Assembly (NCBI GenBank): GCA_903862715.1
Contig: CAIOYY010000063.1
Location: forward strand, 48,218 to 112,217
Origin: an uncultured Alphaproteobacteria bacterium
GTDB taxonomy: Bacteria > Pseudomonadota > Alphaproteobacteria > Micropepsales > Micropepsaceae
Length of the DNA: 64,000 bases
Reading direction: 5' to 3'
In this document: in pieces, positions 27,373-35,808 of the stretch
Layout of the letters: every line of letters starts with the position of its first letter
Position numbering within the stretch: position 1 is the first letter of the stretch
Position numbers and translations under genes: made by a program
The notes under the pieces: model-generated
What the model was told of the DNA's origin: nothing
The model's input: only the letters and a program-made list of their open reading frames with translations
Databases searched by the model: none

Positions 27373-29019
27373 GTGAACAAGCGGGAAGCACCGGCGCGCG
27401 GCTATGCCGATCTGCACGAACACATCGAGCGTCTCGATGCGGCGGGTCTCCTTTACCGGATCGACGCGCCCGTCAACAAAGATACCGAAATGCACCCCCT
27501 GGTGCGCTGGCAGTTTCGCGGCTCGATCCCGGAAAAAGACCGCAAGGCATTCCTCTTCACCAACATCGTCGATTCCACAGGCCGCAAATACGATATCCCT
27601 GTGATCGTCGGCGCGCTGGCCGTGAATCCGGAAGTCTACCGCATTGGCATGAATGTCCCGACGCTAGACGATATCGGCCCCGCCTGGGAACGGGGCATGG
27701 CCCATCCCATTGCTCCGCGCATTGTCGAGAACGCGCCCGTCCATGACATTGTCCTCACCGGCGATGATCTCGAAGGCCCCGGCAAGGGTCTCGAATCCCT
27801 GCCCATTCCCATTTCCACACCCGGCTTCGACGCCGCGCCCTATCTCACCATGACATCGGTGGTGACGCGCGATCCGGTCTCCGGCATCCACAATATCGGT
27901 ACCTATCGCGGGCAGCTCAAAAGCCCGACGCGTCTCGGCATGATGATGCTGGTGAATCTGCGCGCGGGCGGCCTCGAGCACTGGAAGAAGAATTCCAAAA
28001 CCGACAAGCCCATGCCTATCGCCATCGTATTGGGCTGTCCGCCGCTGGTGGCGTTCCAGGGCCCGCAGAAGCTTCGCATCGATGTCGACGAATACACGGT
28101 CGCAGGCGGCATTGCCGGCGAACCGATCAATGTGACGCAGGCGAAAACCGTCGACCTTCTGGTGCCCGCCGAAGCCGAAGTCGTTATCGAAGGTTTTGTC
28201 GATCCGAAATATCTGGAGCCCGAAGGGCCCTTCGGCGAAAGCCATGGCTATGTCGCGCTCGAAGACTACAACCTCGTCATTGAAGTGACCGCGATCACGC
28301 GCCGGAAAGATGCCGTTCTCACCTCGATCATCAGCCAGGTCACACCGTCGGAATCCTCCGTCGTCAAGAAGCTCGCTTACGAACCCCTATACCTGCGTCA
28401 CTTGCGCGATCATCTCGGCATCAAGGGCGTCAAGCGCGTCGTGATGCATGAGGCGCTGACGAATTTGCGTAAAGTGGTGTTCATCGTTTTCGAGCGCGGC
28501 GTGCCGCAATCCGAAGTCTGGCGCGCGCTGTACGGCACGATCACGCTGCAGGCCCCCATCGGAAAATTCGTCATCGCGCTGTCCGACGATATCGACCCCG
28601 ACAATGCCGATGCGGTGTTCTGGGCCATGTCCTATCGCTGCAATCCGATCGAAGACACCAAGGTCGTCCCCTATCGCGAGCAGGGCCATGCGCCGCGCTC
28701 CGAGGAGGTCCCGACGCCGGAATCGGCGCTGCTGATCGATGCGACCTTGAAAAAGCCCATGCCGCCGCTGGCGCTCCCCAAGAAAGAATACATGGAGAAC
28801 GCCAAAGTGCTGTGGGAGAAGATCGGCCTTCCGCTTCTGAAGCCCGAAATGCCCTGGTATGGCTATTCGCTCGGCGACTGGAGCGAGGAATGGGACAACA
28901 ACGCCAAACAGGCCGCCGACGGCAAATGGATGGAGCGCAGCGAATCCTATCGTCAGAGGAAGCGCAGCGGCGTCATTCCGAACACGCCCGTGCGCAGTAT
29001 CGAGGGCAAGGATGAGTAA
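27373..29019 (+). CDS. UbiD-family prFMN-dependent decarboxylase 2
   Basis: A 548-residue paralogue of the gene at 20285. The catalytic set is Arg179 (NIGTYRGQL), Glu284 and Glu289 (EPEGPFGESHG), with SQVTPSESSV also conserved. It starts with GTG, with AAAGGGA upstream; an ATG five bases earlier runs straight into TGA (ATGGCGTGA) and cannot be the start. Its last 8 bases overlap the UbiX-like gene, a coupling that makes cofactor supply local. It probably removes a carboxylate from an aromatic or heteroaromatic acid. HmfF-type furandicarboxylate decarboxylase and phthaloyl-CoA decarboxylase are family precedents. Confidence 0.92.
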   Translation: MNKREAPARGYADLHEHIERLDAAGLLYRIDAPVNKDTEMHPLVRWQFRGSIPEKDRKAFLFTNIVDSTGRKYDIPVIVGALAVNPEVYRIGMNVPTLDDIGPAWERGMAHPIAPRIVENAPVHDIVLTGDDLEGPGKGLESLPIPISTPGFDAAPYLTMTSVVTRDPVSGIHNIGTYRGQLKSPTRLGMMMLVNLRAGGLEHWKKNSKTDKPMPIAIVLGCPPLVAFQGPQKLRIDVDEYTVAGGIAGEPINVTQAKTVDLLVPAEAEVVIEGFVDPKYLEPEGPFGESHGYVALEDYNLVIEVTAITRRKDAVLTSIISQVTPSESSVVKKLAYEPLYLRHLRDHLGIKGVKRVVMHEALTNLRKVVFIVFERGVPQSEVWRALYGTITLQAPIGKFVIALSDDIDPDNADAVFWAMSYRCNPIEDTKVVPYREQGHAPRSEEVPTPESALLIDATLKKPMPPLALPKKEYMENAKVLWEKIGLPLLKPEMPWYGYSLGDWSEEWDNNAKQAADGKWMERSESYRQRKRSGVIPNTPVRSIEGKDE

Positions 29020-29602
29020 CGCAGCGCCAAGACGCATCATCATCGGCATCAGCGGCGCGTCCGGCGTCATCTATGGCGTGCGCGCGCTGGAGCTTTTGAA
29101 AGACAGCGGAATCGAAACCCATCTCGTGATGAGCAAGGCCGCCGAGCTCACTATGAGCTACGAAATGGAGCGCAAGCCCAAGGACATCAAGGATATTGCC
29201 TCCGTCGTCCATCCCATCGGCGATGTCGGCGCCTCGATCTCGTCGGGCTCGTTCCGCACCATGGGGATGCTGATCGTTCCCTGTTCGATCAAGACGATGA
29301 GCGAGATCGCCTCCGGCGTCACGGGGTCGCTGATGAGCCGCGCCGCCGACGTGGTTTTGAAGGAACGCCGCCGTCTTGTGCTCGGCATCCGCGAAACTCC
29401 GCTGCATGCCGGCCATTTGCGCACCATGGCGCAGCTCGCCGAAATGGGCGCAGTCATCGCACCCATCGTGCCGGCCTTCTACACGAAGCCGAAAACGCTC
29501 GACGACATCATCAATCACACCATCGGGCGCCTGCTCGATCTCTTCGATATCGACACCGGCTCGGTGAAACGCTGGACCGATTCCGGCGTCGAAAAATCGT
29601 AA
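29012..29602 (+). CDS. ubiX: UbiX-like flavin prenyltransferase
   Basis: A 196-residue flavin prenyltransferase that makes prenyl-FMN from FMN and dimethylallyl phosphate. The FMN loop is IIIGISGASGVIYGVRALEL (about residues 9-28). The later motifs are PCSIKTMSEIASG, then RRRLVLGIRETPLHAGHLR, and the C-terminal hairpin AFYTKPKTLDDII. All are standard for UbiX/Pad1. The ATG lies within the end of UbiD 2 (8-nt overlap). It presumably supplies both UbiD paralogues in the window. Confidence 0.93.
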   Translation: MSNAAPRRIIIGISGASGVIYGVRALELLKDSGIETHLVMSKAAELTMSYEMERKPKDIKDIASVVHPIGDVGASISSGSFRTMGMLIVPCSIKTMSEIASGVTGSLMSRAADVVLKERRRLVLGIRETPLHAGHLRTMAQLAEMGAVIAPIVPAFYTKPKTLDDIINHTIGRLLDLFDIDTGSVKRWTDSGVEKS

Positions 29603-29625
29603 CGCTCAACTTCAAGGAAATTCCC

Positions 29626-30024
29626 ATGACCGATGAGGAACGCTTCGAAGCCGGCCTGAAAATGCGCCGCGCCGTGCTCGGCGACGATTACGTCAACCGT
29701 TCGCTCGCGTCCGCCGATGATTTCACGCGTCCGCTGCAGGAACTCGTCTCGCGTTACTGCTGGGGCGATATCTGGCAGCGCGAAGGTCTGGACCGCAAGC
29801 AGCGTTCGCTCATCAATCTCTCGATGATCGCGGCCCTGAACCGCCCGCATGAGTTGAAGCTCCATGTCCGTGGCGCGCTGAACAATGGCGTGACCCGCGA
29901 AGAAATCCGCGAAGTCTTCCTGCAGGTCGGCATTTATTGCGGCGTGCCTGCTTCGCTCGATGCCTTCCGCGTGGCGAAGGAAGCCTTCGCCGAAGCCGAC
30001 AAGGAAAACGGCAAGAGCGCATGA
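29626..30024 (+). CDS. Carboxymuconolactone decarboxylase family protein
   Basis: A 132-residue all-helical protein with PcaC-like sequence. Helix segments include RYCWGDIWQREGLDRKQRSL, then NRPHELKLHVRGALNNG and VGIYCGVPASLDAF. The AhpD-type CxxC redox pair is absent, so a lactone or carboxylate decarboxylase is more likely than a peroxidase partner. AAGGAA precedes the ATG; the stop overlaps the next start (ATGA). A second decarboxylating step in the same operon as UbiD 2 is suggested. Confidence 0.88.
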   Translation: MTDEERFEAGLKMRRAVLGDDYVNRSLASADDFTRPLQELVSRYCWGDIWQREGLDRKQRSLINLSMIAALNRPHELKLHVRGALNNGVTREEIREVFLQVGIYCGVPASLDAFRVAKEAFAEADKENGKSA

Positions 30025-30893
30025 AGCCGGCTGCCTTCGCCTATCACACGCCCTCAAACATCGCCGAAGCGGTGAAAATTCTCGCCTCCGGTGTGGACGC
30101 GCGCGTGCTGTCGGGCGGCCAGTCGCTGATGCCGATGATGAATTTCCGCTTCGTGCTGCCCGATGCGTTGATCGACGTGAACGGCATTGCCGAAATGTCC
30201 GGCATCGCCGTGAAGGGCGACCGGATCGAAATCGGCGCCGCCACGCGCCAGCGCGAACTGGAATTCTCCGACGTCATCCGCACGCACATCCCGCTGATGC
30301 GTGAGGCCATTCCGAATATCGGCCATCGCCAGACGCGCAATCGCGGCACCATCGGCGGCAGCCATGTCCACGCCGATCCGGCCGCCGAGCTTCCTCTATG
30401 TTCCGTCACGCTGGATGCCGAACTCACCGCGCAAAGCGTGCGGGGCACGCGCATCATCGCGATGAAGGATTTCGCGCTCGGCTACATGATGACCGCGCTT
30501 CAACCCGACGAGATGCTGACGAAAATCAGCCTACCCATCTGGCCGAAGGGCCATGGATATGGCTTCACGGAATTCACGCGCCGCCGCGGCGATTTCGCCA
30601 TCGTGGCCTCGTCCATTCTCGTTCACATGAACGGTGGAAAAATCGGACGCGTCGCCATCGCGCTGGGCGGCATGGGGCAGGGGCCGACCCGCGTGCGGCA
30701 AGCCGAAGCGCTTCTCACGGGCAAGGCGCCTACGAACGAGTTGATCCGCGAAGCGGCGACCATCGCAGGGAAGACGGAAGCCACCGTCGATATTCACGCC
30801 ACCAATGAATACCGCCAGCATCTCGCGAAACTCCTCACCGCGAAAACGCTGCTGAAGGCCATCGCCCGCGCCGAAGGAAAGCCCGATGTCTGA
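30021..30893 (+). CDS. Molybdenum hydroxylase FAD subunit (CoxM-like)
   Basis: A 290-residue medium subunit of a xanthine oxidase-family hydroxylase. It holds FAD: the first binding stretch is LSGGQSLMPMMNFR (about residues 32-45), and the second is NRGTIGGSHVHADPAAELP near residue 110. A CO-dehydrogenase-type C-terminal domain follows. It lacks the 4Fe-4S insertion found in 4-hydroxybenzoyl-CoA reductase. The start overlaps the preceding stop (ATGA), and the 3' end overlaps the 2Fe-2S subunit by 8 nt, so all are co-translated. Confidence 0.92.
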   Translation: MKPAAFAYHTPSNIAEAVKILASGVDARVLSGGQSLMPMMNFRFVLPDALIDVNGIAEMSGIAVKGDRIEIGAATRQRELEFSDVIRTHIPLMREAIPNIGHRQTRNRGTIGGSHVHADPAAELPLCSVTLDAELTAQSVRGTRIIAMKDFALGYMMTALQPDEMLTKISLPIWPKGHGYGFTEFTRRRGDFAIVASSILVHMNGGKIGRVAIALGGMGQGPTRVRQAEALLTGKAPTNELIREAATIAGKTEATVDIHATNEYRQHLAKLLTAKTLLKAIARAEGKPDV

Positions 30894-31374
30894 GACGAGG
30901 CAAATCACCGTCACGGTCAATGGCACGGCCCACACCGCCGAGGTCGAACCGCGCACGACGCTGGCCGATTTTCTGCGCCATCAGCTCGAGCTCACGGGCA
31001 CGCATCTCGGCTGCGAGCACGGCGTCTGCGGCGCCTGCACGATTCTGTTCGACGGCTACAGCACGCGCGCCTGCCTGATGCTGGCGGTGCAGACCGACGG
31101 CCATGCCATCACGACGGTCGAAGGGCTTGCGGGCAAAGACGGCACGCTTGCCCCCATCCAGGCGGCGTTCCAGAAGCATCACGGCCTGCAATGTGGCTTC
31201 TGCACGCCCGGCATGCTGATGACGCTGACCGAACTCCTGCGCGATCAGCCGAACGCGACGGAAGAAGAGGTCCGCGACGTGCTCTCGGGCAATCTTTGCC
31301 GCTGCACCGGCTATTCCGGCATTGTCGATGCCGCGATGGAAGTGCTGGCGCAGCAGCGCGGCAAGGGGGCGTAA
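30886..31374 (+). CDS. Molybdenum hydroxylase 2Fe-2S subunit (CoxS-like)
   Basis: A 162-residue small subunit carrying two 2Fe-2S clusters. The plant-ferredoxin-type cluster uses Cys43, Cys48, Cys51 and Cys63 (GCEHGVCGACTILFDG and RACL). The second uses Cys103, Cys106, Cys138 and Cys140 (QCGFCTPGM and LCRCTGYSG). It transfers electrons from the Mo centre to FAD. It overlaps the FAD subunit and is one base before the large subunit's ATG. Confidence 0.94.
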   Translation: MSETRQITVTVNGTAHTAEVEPRTTLADFLRHQLELTGTHLGCEHGVCGACTILFDGYSTRACLMLAVQTDGHAITTVEGLAGKDGTLAPIQAAFQKHHGLQCGFCTPGMLMTLTELLRDQPNATEEEVRDVLSGNLCRCTGYSGIVDAAMEVLAQQRGKGA

Positions 31375-31375
31375 C

Positions 31376-33733
31376 ATGGGCTTTCGCACCATCGGCGCCC
31401 GCGTCGAACGCTCCGAGGACCCGCGCCTTCTCACCGGTCATGGTGAATATGTCGATGATATCCATCTGCCCGGCATGCTCTACGCCTGTTTCGTGCGCTC
31501 TTCTTTCGGCCACGCGAAAGTCGGCAGGATCGACGCCTCCGCCGCGCTCGAAATGCCGGGTGTTCACGCGGTCTTCACGGCGGCGGATTTGCCCGCCTCG
31601 ATGCGCAAGACGCGCATTCCGATGTATCTGCCGAATCCGGCGCTGAAAGTGATGCTCAATCCCTATCCGCTCGCCTTCGACGAAGTCTGCTTCGTCGGCG
31701 AAGCGGTGGCGGTCGTCATCGCCGATAACCGCTACATCGCCGAAGACGCGGCCCAGATGGTCGATGTCGATTACGAACCGTTAAGCGCTGCCTCCGATTG
31801 CCGCGAAGCGGTGAAGGGAGGCGCAGCCACAGCCCATGCGGCGCTCCCCGACAACAAGGCCGCCGTCTATAAAGTCGGTTATGGCGATGTGAACGCGGCC
31901 TTCGCCTCCGCCGCCCATGTGTATAGGGAAGATTTCTGGCAGCATCGCGGCTGCGCCCATCCGATGGAATGCCGCGGCGTCCTCGCCGATTACGACAAGC
32001 GCGCCAATCTGCTCACCGTCTGGTCGGCGACGCAGGCGCCCCATATCTGCAAACGCACGCTGGCCGATCTTCTGGGTCGCAATCCCGAGGAAATCCGCGT
32101 CATCGCCCCCGATGTCGGCGGCGGCTTCGGCCCGAAGCTGATCTTCTATCAGGAAGAAGCGGTCATCCCGGCGGTCGCCGAATTGCTGGGCCGTCCCGTG
32201 AAATGGGTCGAGGACCGGCGCGAACACTTCCTCACCACCACGCAGGAACGCGACCAGTACTGGTCGGTCGAAATCGCGCTGGATGAAGGCGGCAAGCTCA
32301 AGGGCGTGCGCGGCTCCATGCTGCATGACAATGGCGCCTACACGCCCTGGGGCATCGTCATGCCCTATATCTCATCCACCACTGTGCCGGGGCCCTATGT
32401 GCTCCCGACCTATGAGCTGAACGTCACCATCGCTTACACCAACAAGGTGCCGACGACGCCGGTGCGCGGCGCCGGCCGCCCTCAGGCCGTGTTCGCGATG
32501 GAACGGTTGATGGACCGCGCCGCGCGCGAGATGAACATCGATCCGGCTGAACTCCGCCGCCGCAATCTCATCCAGCCGGAACAGATGCCCTATAAGGTGG
32601 GCCTCACCTTCCGCGACGGCAAACCCGTCATCTATGACAGCGGCGACTATCCGGCGACGCTGGAAATGGCGCTTCAGCTTTCCGATTACGCGAATTTTCC
32701 TCAGCGCCAGAAAGCGGCGCTGGAAAAGGGCCGCCATATCGGCATCGGCATGGGCGCCTATGTCGAAGGCACCGGCCTCGGGCCCTTCGAGGGCGTCACC
32801 GTCCGCGTGATGGAAAACGGCAAGATCTACGTCTCGTCGGGCGCGGCCTCTCAAGGCCAGGGCCACAAGACCATGTTCCAGCAGATCGTCGCCGAAGAAC
32901 TCTCGGTGAAGATGGAAGATGTCGTGGTGACGATTGGCGATACTACGGCTATAGCGCTCGGCACCGGCACCTTCGCCAGCCGCATCACGCCCAATGCCGC
33001 GCCGTCCGCCATGCTCGCCTCGCGCGATGTGAAGGCGCAGGCCCTGCGCCTCGCCGCGCGGATACTCGAAGTGAATGAAGACGAATTGCAACTCGTGGAT
33101 TCGCGCGTCGAAGTGAAGGGCGGCAACCGTCCGGGGCTTAGCCTTGCCGATCTCGCCAAGCGTTCGCTCGGCATGCCGGGCTTCTCCTTCGCGCCGGGCC
33201 AGACGCCGGGCCTTCAGAACACCACCTATTTCACGCCGCCCCAGGCCGCCTATTGCAACGGCATGCATATCGTCGAGGTCGAAGTCGATATCCTCACCGG
33301 CGGCGTGACGATCCTGAATTACGCCGTCGCGCATGACAGCGGCAATCTCATCAATCCGTTGATCGTCGACGGACAAATCCAGGGTGGCGTCGCGCATGGC
33401 ATCGGCAATGCCCTCCTCGAATGGATGGCCTATGACGAGAACGCCCAACCGCAGACGACGAATTTTGCGGACTATCTTCTGCCGATGACGACCGACGTTC
33501 CGAAGATCGTCTCCGGCCATATCGAAACGCCGTCGCCTTTGAATCCATTAGGTGTAAAGGGCGCGGGCGAGGGGGGCACCATTCCCGCCGCCGCCGCCAT
33601 CATCGCGGCGGTCGAAAACGCGCTACAGCCTTACGGCGTCCACATCGCGGAAACGCCGATCACGCCCGAACGCATCATCGAAATGCTGCACCAAAGCCCG
33701 GCCTATGATCCGATGAAATCGGTGGGGTTGTAG
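31376..33733 (+). CDS. Molybdenum hydroxylase large subunit (CoxL-like)
   Basis: A 785-residue molybdopterin-cytosine-dinucleotide-type catalytic subunit. The N-terminus IGARVERSEDPRLLTGHGEY, the Moco loop GGGFGPKLIFYQEE and the active-site base in GVKGAGEGGTIPAAAA are typical. The CO-dehydrogenase loop with its cysteine (AYRCSFR) is replaced by TTPVRGAGRPQAVFAMERL, so this is not a form I CO dehydrogenase. Hydroxylation of an N-heterocycle, a furoyl-CoA or an aldehyde is more likely. It is last in the ECH-UbiD-UbiX-CMD-Mo operon. Dedicated Mo-insertion chaperones (XdhC/CoxF) are not in the window. Confidence 0.93.
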   Translation: MGFRTIGARVERSEDPRLLTGHGEYVDDIHLPGMLYACFVRSSFGHAKVGRIDASAALEMPGVHAVFTAADLPASMRKTRIPMYLPNPALKVMLNPYPLAFDEVCFVGEAVAVVIADNRYIAEDAAQMVDVDYEPLSAASDCREAVKGGAATAHAALPDNKAAVYKVGYGDVNAAFASAAHVYREDFWQHRGCAHPMECRGVLADYDKRANLLTVWSATQAPHICKRTLADLLGRNPEEIRVIAPDVGGGFGPKLIFYQEEAVIPAVAELLGRPVKWVEDRREHFLTTTQERDQYWSVEIALDEGGKLKGVRGSMLHDNGAYTPWGIVMPYISSTTVPGPYVLPTYELNVTIAYTNKVPTTPVRGAGRPQAVFAMERLMDRAAREMNIDPAELRRRNLIQPEQMPYKVGLTFRDGKPVIYDSGDYPATLEMALQLSDYANFPQRQKAALEKGRHIGIGMGAYVEGTGLGPFEGVTVRVMENGKIYVSSGAASQGQGHKTMFQQIVAEELSVKMEDVVVTIGDTTAIALGTGTFASRITPNAAPSAMLASRDVKAQALRLAARILEVNEDELQLVDSRVEVKGGNRPGLSLADLAKRSLGMPGFSFAPGQTPGLQNTTYFTPPQAAYCNGMHIVEVEVDILTGGVTILNYAVAHDSGNLINPLIVDGQIQGGVAHGIGNALLEWMAYDENAQPQTTNFADYLLPMTTDVPKIVSGHIETPSPLNPLGVKGAGEGGTIPAAAAIIAAVENALQPYGVHIAETPITPERIIEMLHQSPAYDPMKSVGL

Positions 33734-33739
33734 ATAATT

Positions 33740-33788
33740 TGTCATCCCCGGCGAGCGCCGCGCAGCGGCGCGAGGGAAGGGGACCCAG
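33740..33788 (+). repeat. Half-copy of TGTCATCCCCGGC-type interspersed repeat
   Basis: It starts TGTCATCCCCGGCGAGCG and ends GAGGGAAGGGGACCCAG. It matches the left half of the complete element at 45794-45932 and lacks the right end. Confidence 0.65.
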
Positions 33789-33804
33789 GTATGCCAGCGC
33801 CTCC

Positions 33805-33863
33805 CGCTTCGACAGGCTCAGTGAGCCTAAATTTTCTCCTGCTCAGTCCGTCGAAGCATGAGC
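33805..33863. repeat. Composite GAGCCTGTCGAAGCATGAG-type repeat
   Basis: CGCTTCGACAGGCTCAGTGAGC (33805-33826) and a degenerate reverse copy, GTCCGTCGAAGCATGAGC (ending 33863), flank an A/T-rich centre. It shares its core with the hairpin at 9722-9754. It is part of a 199-bp gene-free convergent spacer made almost entirely of repeats. Confidence 0.6.
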
Positions 33864-33867
33864 ATTT

Positions 33868-33920
33868 TCCCTTCCCCCCCCTTGAGGGGGAAGGTCCGCG
33901 AAGCGGGGAAGGGGGGTATC
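33868..33920 (-). repeat. CCCCCTCC-type palindromic repeat, copy 3
   Basis: On the minus strand it begins ACCCCCCTTCCCCGC, continues CGCGGACCTTCCCCCTC and ends GGGGGGGAAGGG. It is a degenerate member of the 20200/54118 family, lying downstream of both flanking genes. Confidence 0.6.
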
Positions 33921-33932
33921 CATCGGCCACGC

Positions 33933-34577
33933 TCAATTGCCCCCCGCTATCTCCCCCCATAACACCGGAAAGCGCGCGTTCTCATAGGCACTAAAGAGGA
34001 TGATATGGGCGTCCAGCGCGGGGTCGATCGCATCCAGTCGCGCCAGCATTTCTTCTAGGTGCAATTCTTCCTCTGCGAGGACGCTTTTTAAGGAAAGCGG
34101 ATGTTTGGCGGCGGTGAGCGCTGCCTGATAGGTGCGATAGAACCATATCGCGCGCAATTCCACGATCAGCGACATGTAAAGGTAAGCGGTTTCCGATGGT
34201 GCGCGCGAACCCAGTTCGTCAGCAATAAAGGCGTCCAGCCGTCCCATATACATGCGTGCGGCATTGCCGCCGAGCGTCGCCTCCGTGCCGTAATCCAGCG
34301 TCCGTCCGGCGAGCTTCTCCGCCGCACGCTTGAAGAAGAAGGCGTGCCGCGTTTCCTCCGCCAGATGTTTCAGCGTGTCCTGCGGCAGTTCGCCCTTCGC
34401 CTGGCTCATCATGATCTTGCGGCTGCCGACATGTTCCATCTGCGACAGCGTGTTCAGAAAACGCGCATGACGTTCTTTGTCACCGCACAGCGCGGTGAGG
34501 AACGCCGCGACGGGCGCTTCCCATGCGCGGTTGGTCGCTTCAAATGTTTCAAGCGCGTGCGGCGTCTTCGATAACAT
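33933..34577 (-). CDS. Ferritin-like putative di-iron protein in the biotin operon
   Basis: A 214-residue helical protein of no family I can name. It carries a complete ferritin-like di-iron pattern: Glu48 (SQMEHVGSRK), Glu75-x-x-His78 (AEETRHAFFFKRA), Glu140 (LIVELRAIWF) and Glu170-x-x-His173 (LAEEELHLEEM). The ATG at 34577 lies inside the end of bioA (29-nt overlap, AAGG upstream), so it is translationally coupled to biotin synthesis. In several Rhizobiales the gene after bioA is bioZ, a ketosynthase giving the pimelate precursor; here this protein takes that place. An O2-dependent role in making the pimeloyl chain is a hypothesis. An iron-storage-like, hydroxylase or unrelated role is possible. 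Confidence 0.75.
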   Translation of the reverse strand: MLSKTPHALETFEATNRAWEAPVAAFLTALCGDKERHARFLNTLSQMEHVGSRKIMMSQAKGELPQDTLKHLAEETRHAFFFKRAAEKLAGRTLDYGTEATLGGNAARMYMGRLDAFIADELGSRAPSETAYLYMSLIVELRAIWFYRTYQAALTAAKHPLSLKSVLAEEELHLEEMLARLDAIDPALDAHIILFSAYENARFPVLWGEIAGGN

Positions 34578-35808
34578 CGTAAACCTTGTCGAGCTGGCTT
34601 TGGGAAATGCAGTAAGGCGGCAAGACATAGACGACATTGCCGAGCGGGCGAAGGAGAATATCGGCAACCAGCGCCGCGCGGGCGACCGTCGCCCCCACAT
34701 TTGCGAAATAACCCGCGTCATGCGCACGCAATTCCAGCGCCGCGATGGTGCCGCATTGGCGGACATTCGCGAAGCGTGCATCGCCCTTGAGGCCGGCGAG
34801 CCTTTTCGCGTGCCTTTCCCCAATGGCAGCGATGCGCTCCATCACCGGCTCGCTTTCCCACACATCGAGGCTGGCATTGGCGGCGGCTGAGGCAATGGCA
34901 TTCCCCGTATAGGACGAGGAATGGAAGAAGGTTTTCGCACGGTCCGCCGCATAGAACGCGTCATAGATGTCCGCGCTGGCGAGCGTCGCGCCCATCGGCA
35001 GAAACCCGCCGGTCAGTCCCTTGGACAGGCACATCAGATCCGGTGTCACGCCCGCCTGTTCGCACGCGAACATCGTGCCGGTACGTCCAAATCCGGTCAT
35101 CACTTCATCGGCAATCAGGAACACGTCGTTCTGGCGGCAAAGATCGGCGAGGTCCTTCAGCAGGGACGGCGCGTACATCTTCATGCCGCCCGCGCCCAGC
35201 ACCAGCGGCTCCAATATCAGCGCCGCGTAAGAATCCGGCTCGGCGTTCAACAACGCCTTCAGCGCGTCCAGCGTTTTCTCTTCCGCGCCCTTCTCAGGGA
35301 ATGGCAGAAACGCGACCTCGAACAGCATCTCCTCATAGGCCGCGTTGAACGGTCCGCGCTGTCCCACCGCCATCGCGCCGAACATGTCGCCATGATAGCC
35401 ATGCTCCAGCGCGATGATCTTGCGCCGGGGTTTGCCCCGATGATGCCAGCAGCCGACCGCCATCTTGATCGCGACCTCTACCGCCGTCGAACCTGAATCC
35501 GAAAAGAACACATGATCGAGGCCAGGCGGCGCGAGCCTCAATAACCGCCGCGCCAGACGCTCCGCTGGTTCGTGGGTAAACCCGGCAAAGATCACCTGTT
35601 CCAGTGTTGCCGCCTGCTCGGCAATCGCTTTCGCGATAGCGGGATGTCCATGGCCGTGAATGTTCACCCACCATGACGAAATCGCATCCAGAATCGCGTG
35701 GCCATCCTGCGTGTAAAGATAAGCGCCTTCCGCCCGCGTGATGTGGATCGCGGGATCGGCCAGGCCATGCTGCGTGAACGGATGCCAGAGCGGCGATCTA
35801 TCCGCCAT
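34549..35808 (-). CDS. bioA: Adenosylmethionine-8-amino-7-oxononanoate aminotransferase
   Basis: A 419-residue PLP class III aminotransferase converting KAPA to DAPA with S-adenosylmethionine as amino donor. The features are the N-terminal WHPFTQHG, then ISSWWVNIHGHGHP, HGYHGDMFGAMAVG, IADEVMTGFGRTG, and the PLP lysine in LMCLSKGLTGGFLPMG. The start overlaps the bioD stop by 11 nt. Its end overlaps the ferritin-like gene. Full family length. Confidence 0.96.
   Translation of the reverse strand: MADRSPLWHPFTQHGLADPAIHITRAEGAYLYTQDGHAILDAISSWWVNIHGHGHPAIAKAIAEQAATLEQVIFAGFTHEPAERLARRLLRLAPPGLDHVFFSDSGSTAVEVAIKMAVGCWHHRGKPRRKIIALEHGYHGDMFGAMAVGQRGPFNAAYEEMLFEVAFLPFPEKGAEEKTLDALKALLNAEPDSYAALILEPLVLGAGGMKMYAPSLLKDLADLCRQNDVFLIADEVMTGFGRTGTMFACEQAGVTPDLMCLSKGLTGGFLPMGATLASADIYDAFYAADRAKTFFHSSSYTGNAIASAAANASLDVWESEPVMERIAAIGERHAKRLAGLKGDARFANVRQCGTIAALELRAHDAGYFANVGATVARAALVADILLRPLGNVVYVLPPYCISQSQLDKVYDVIEDAARA

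Noticed and set aside
31376..33733. Carbon monoxide dehydrogenase large subunit
   Set aside because: The active-site cysteine loop AYRCSFR of form I CO dehydrogenase is absent; a CoxL-like hydroxylase is the better call.
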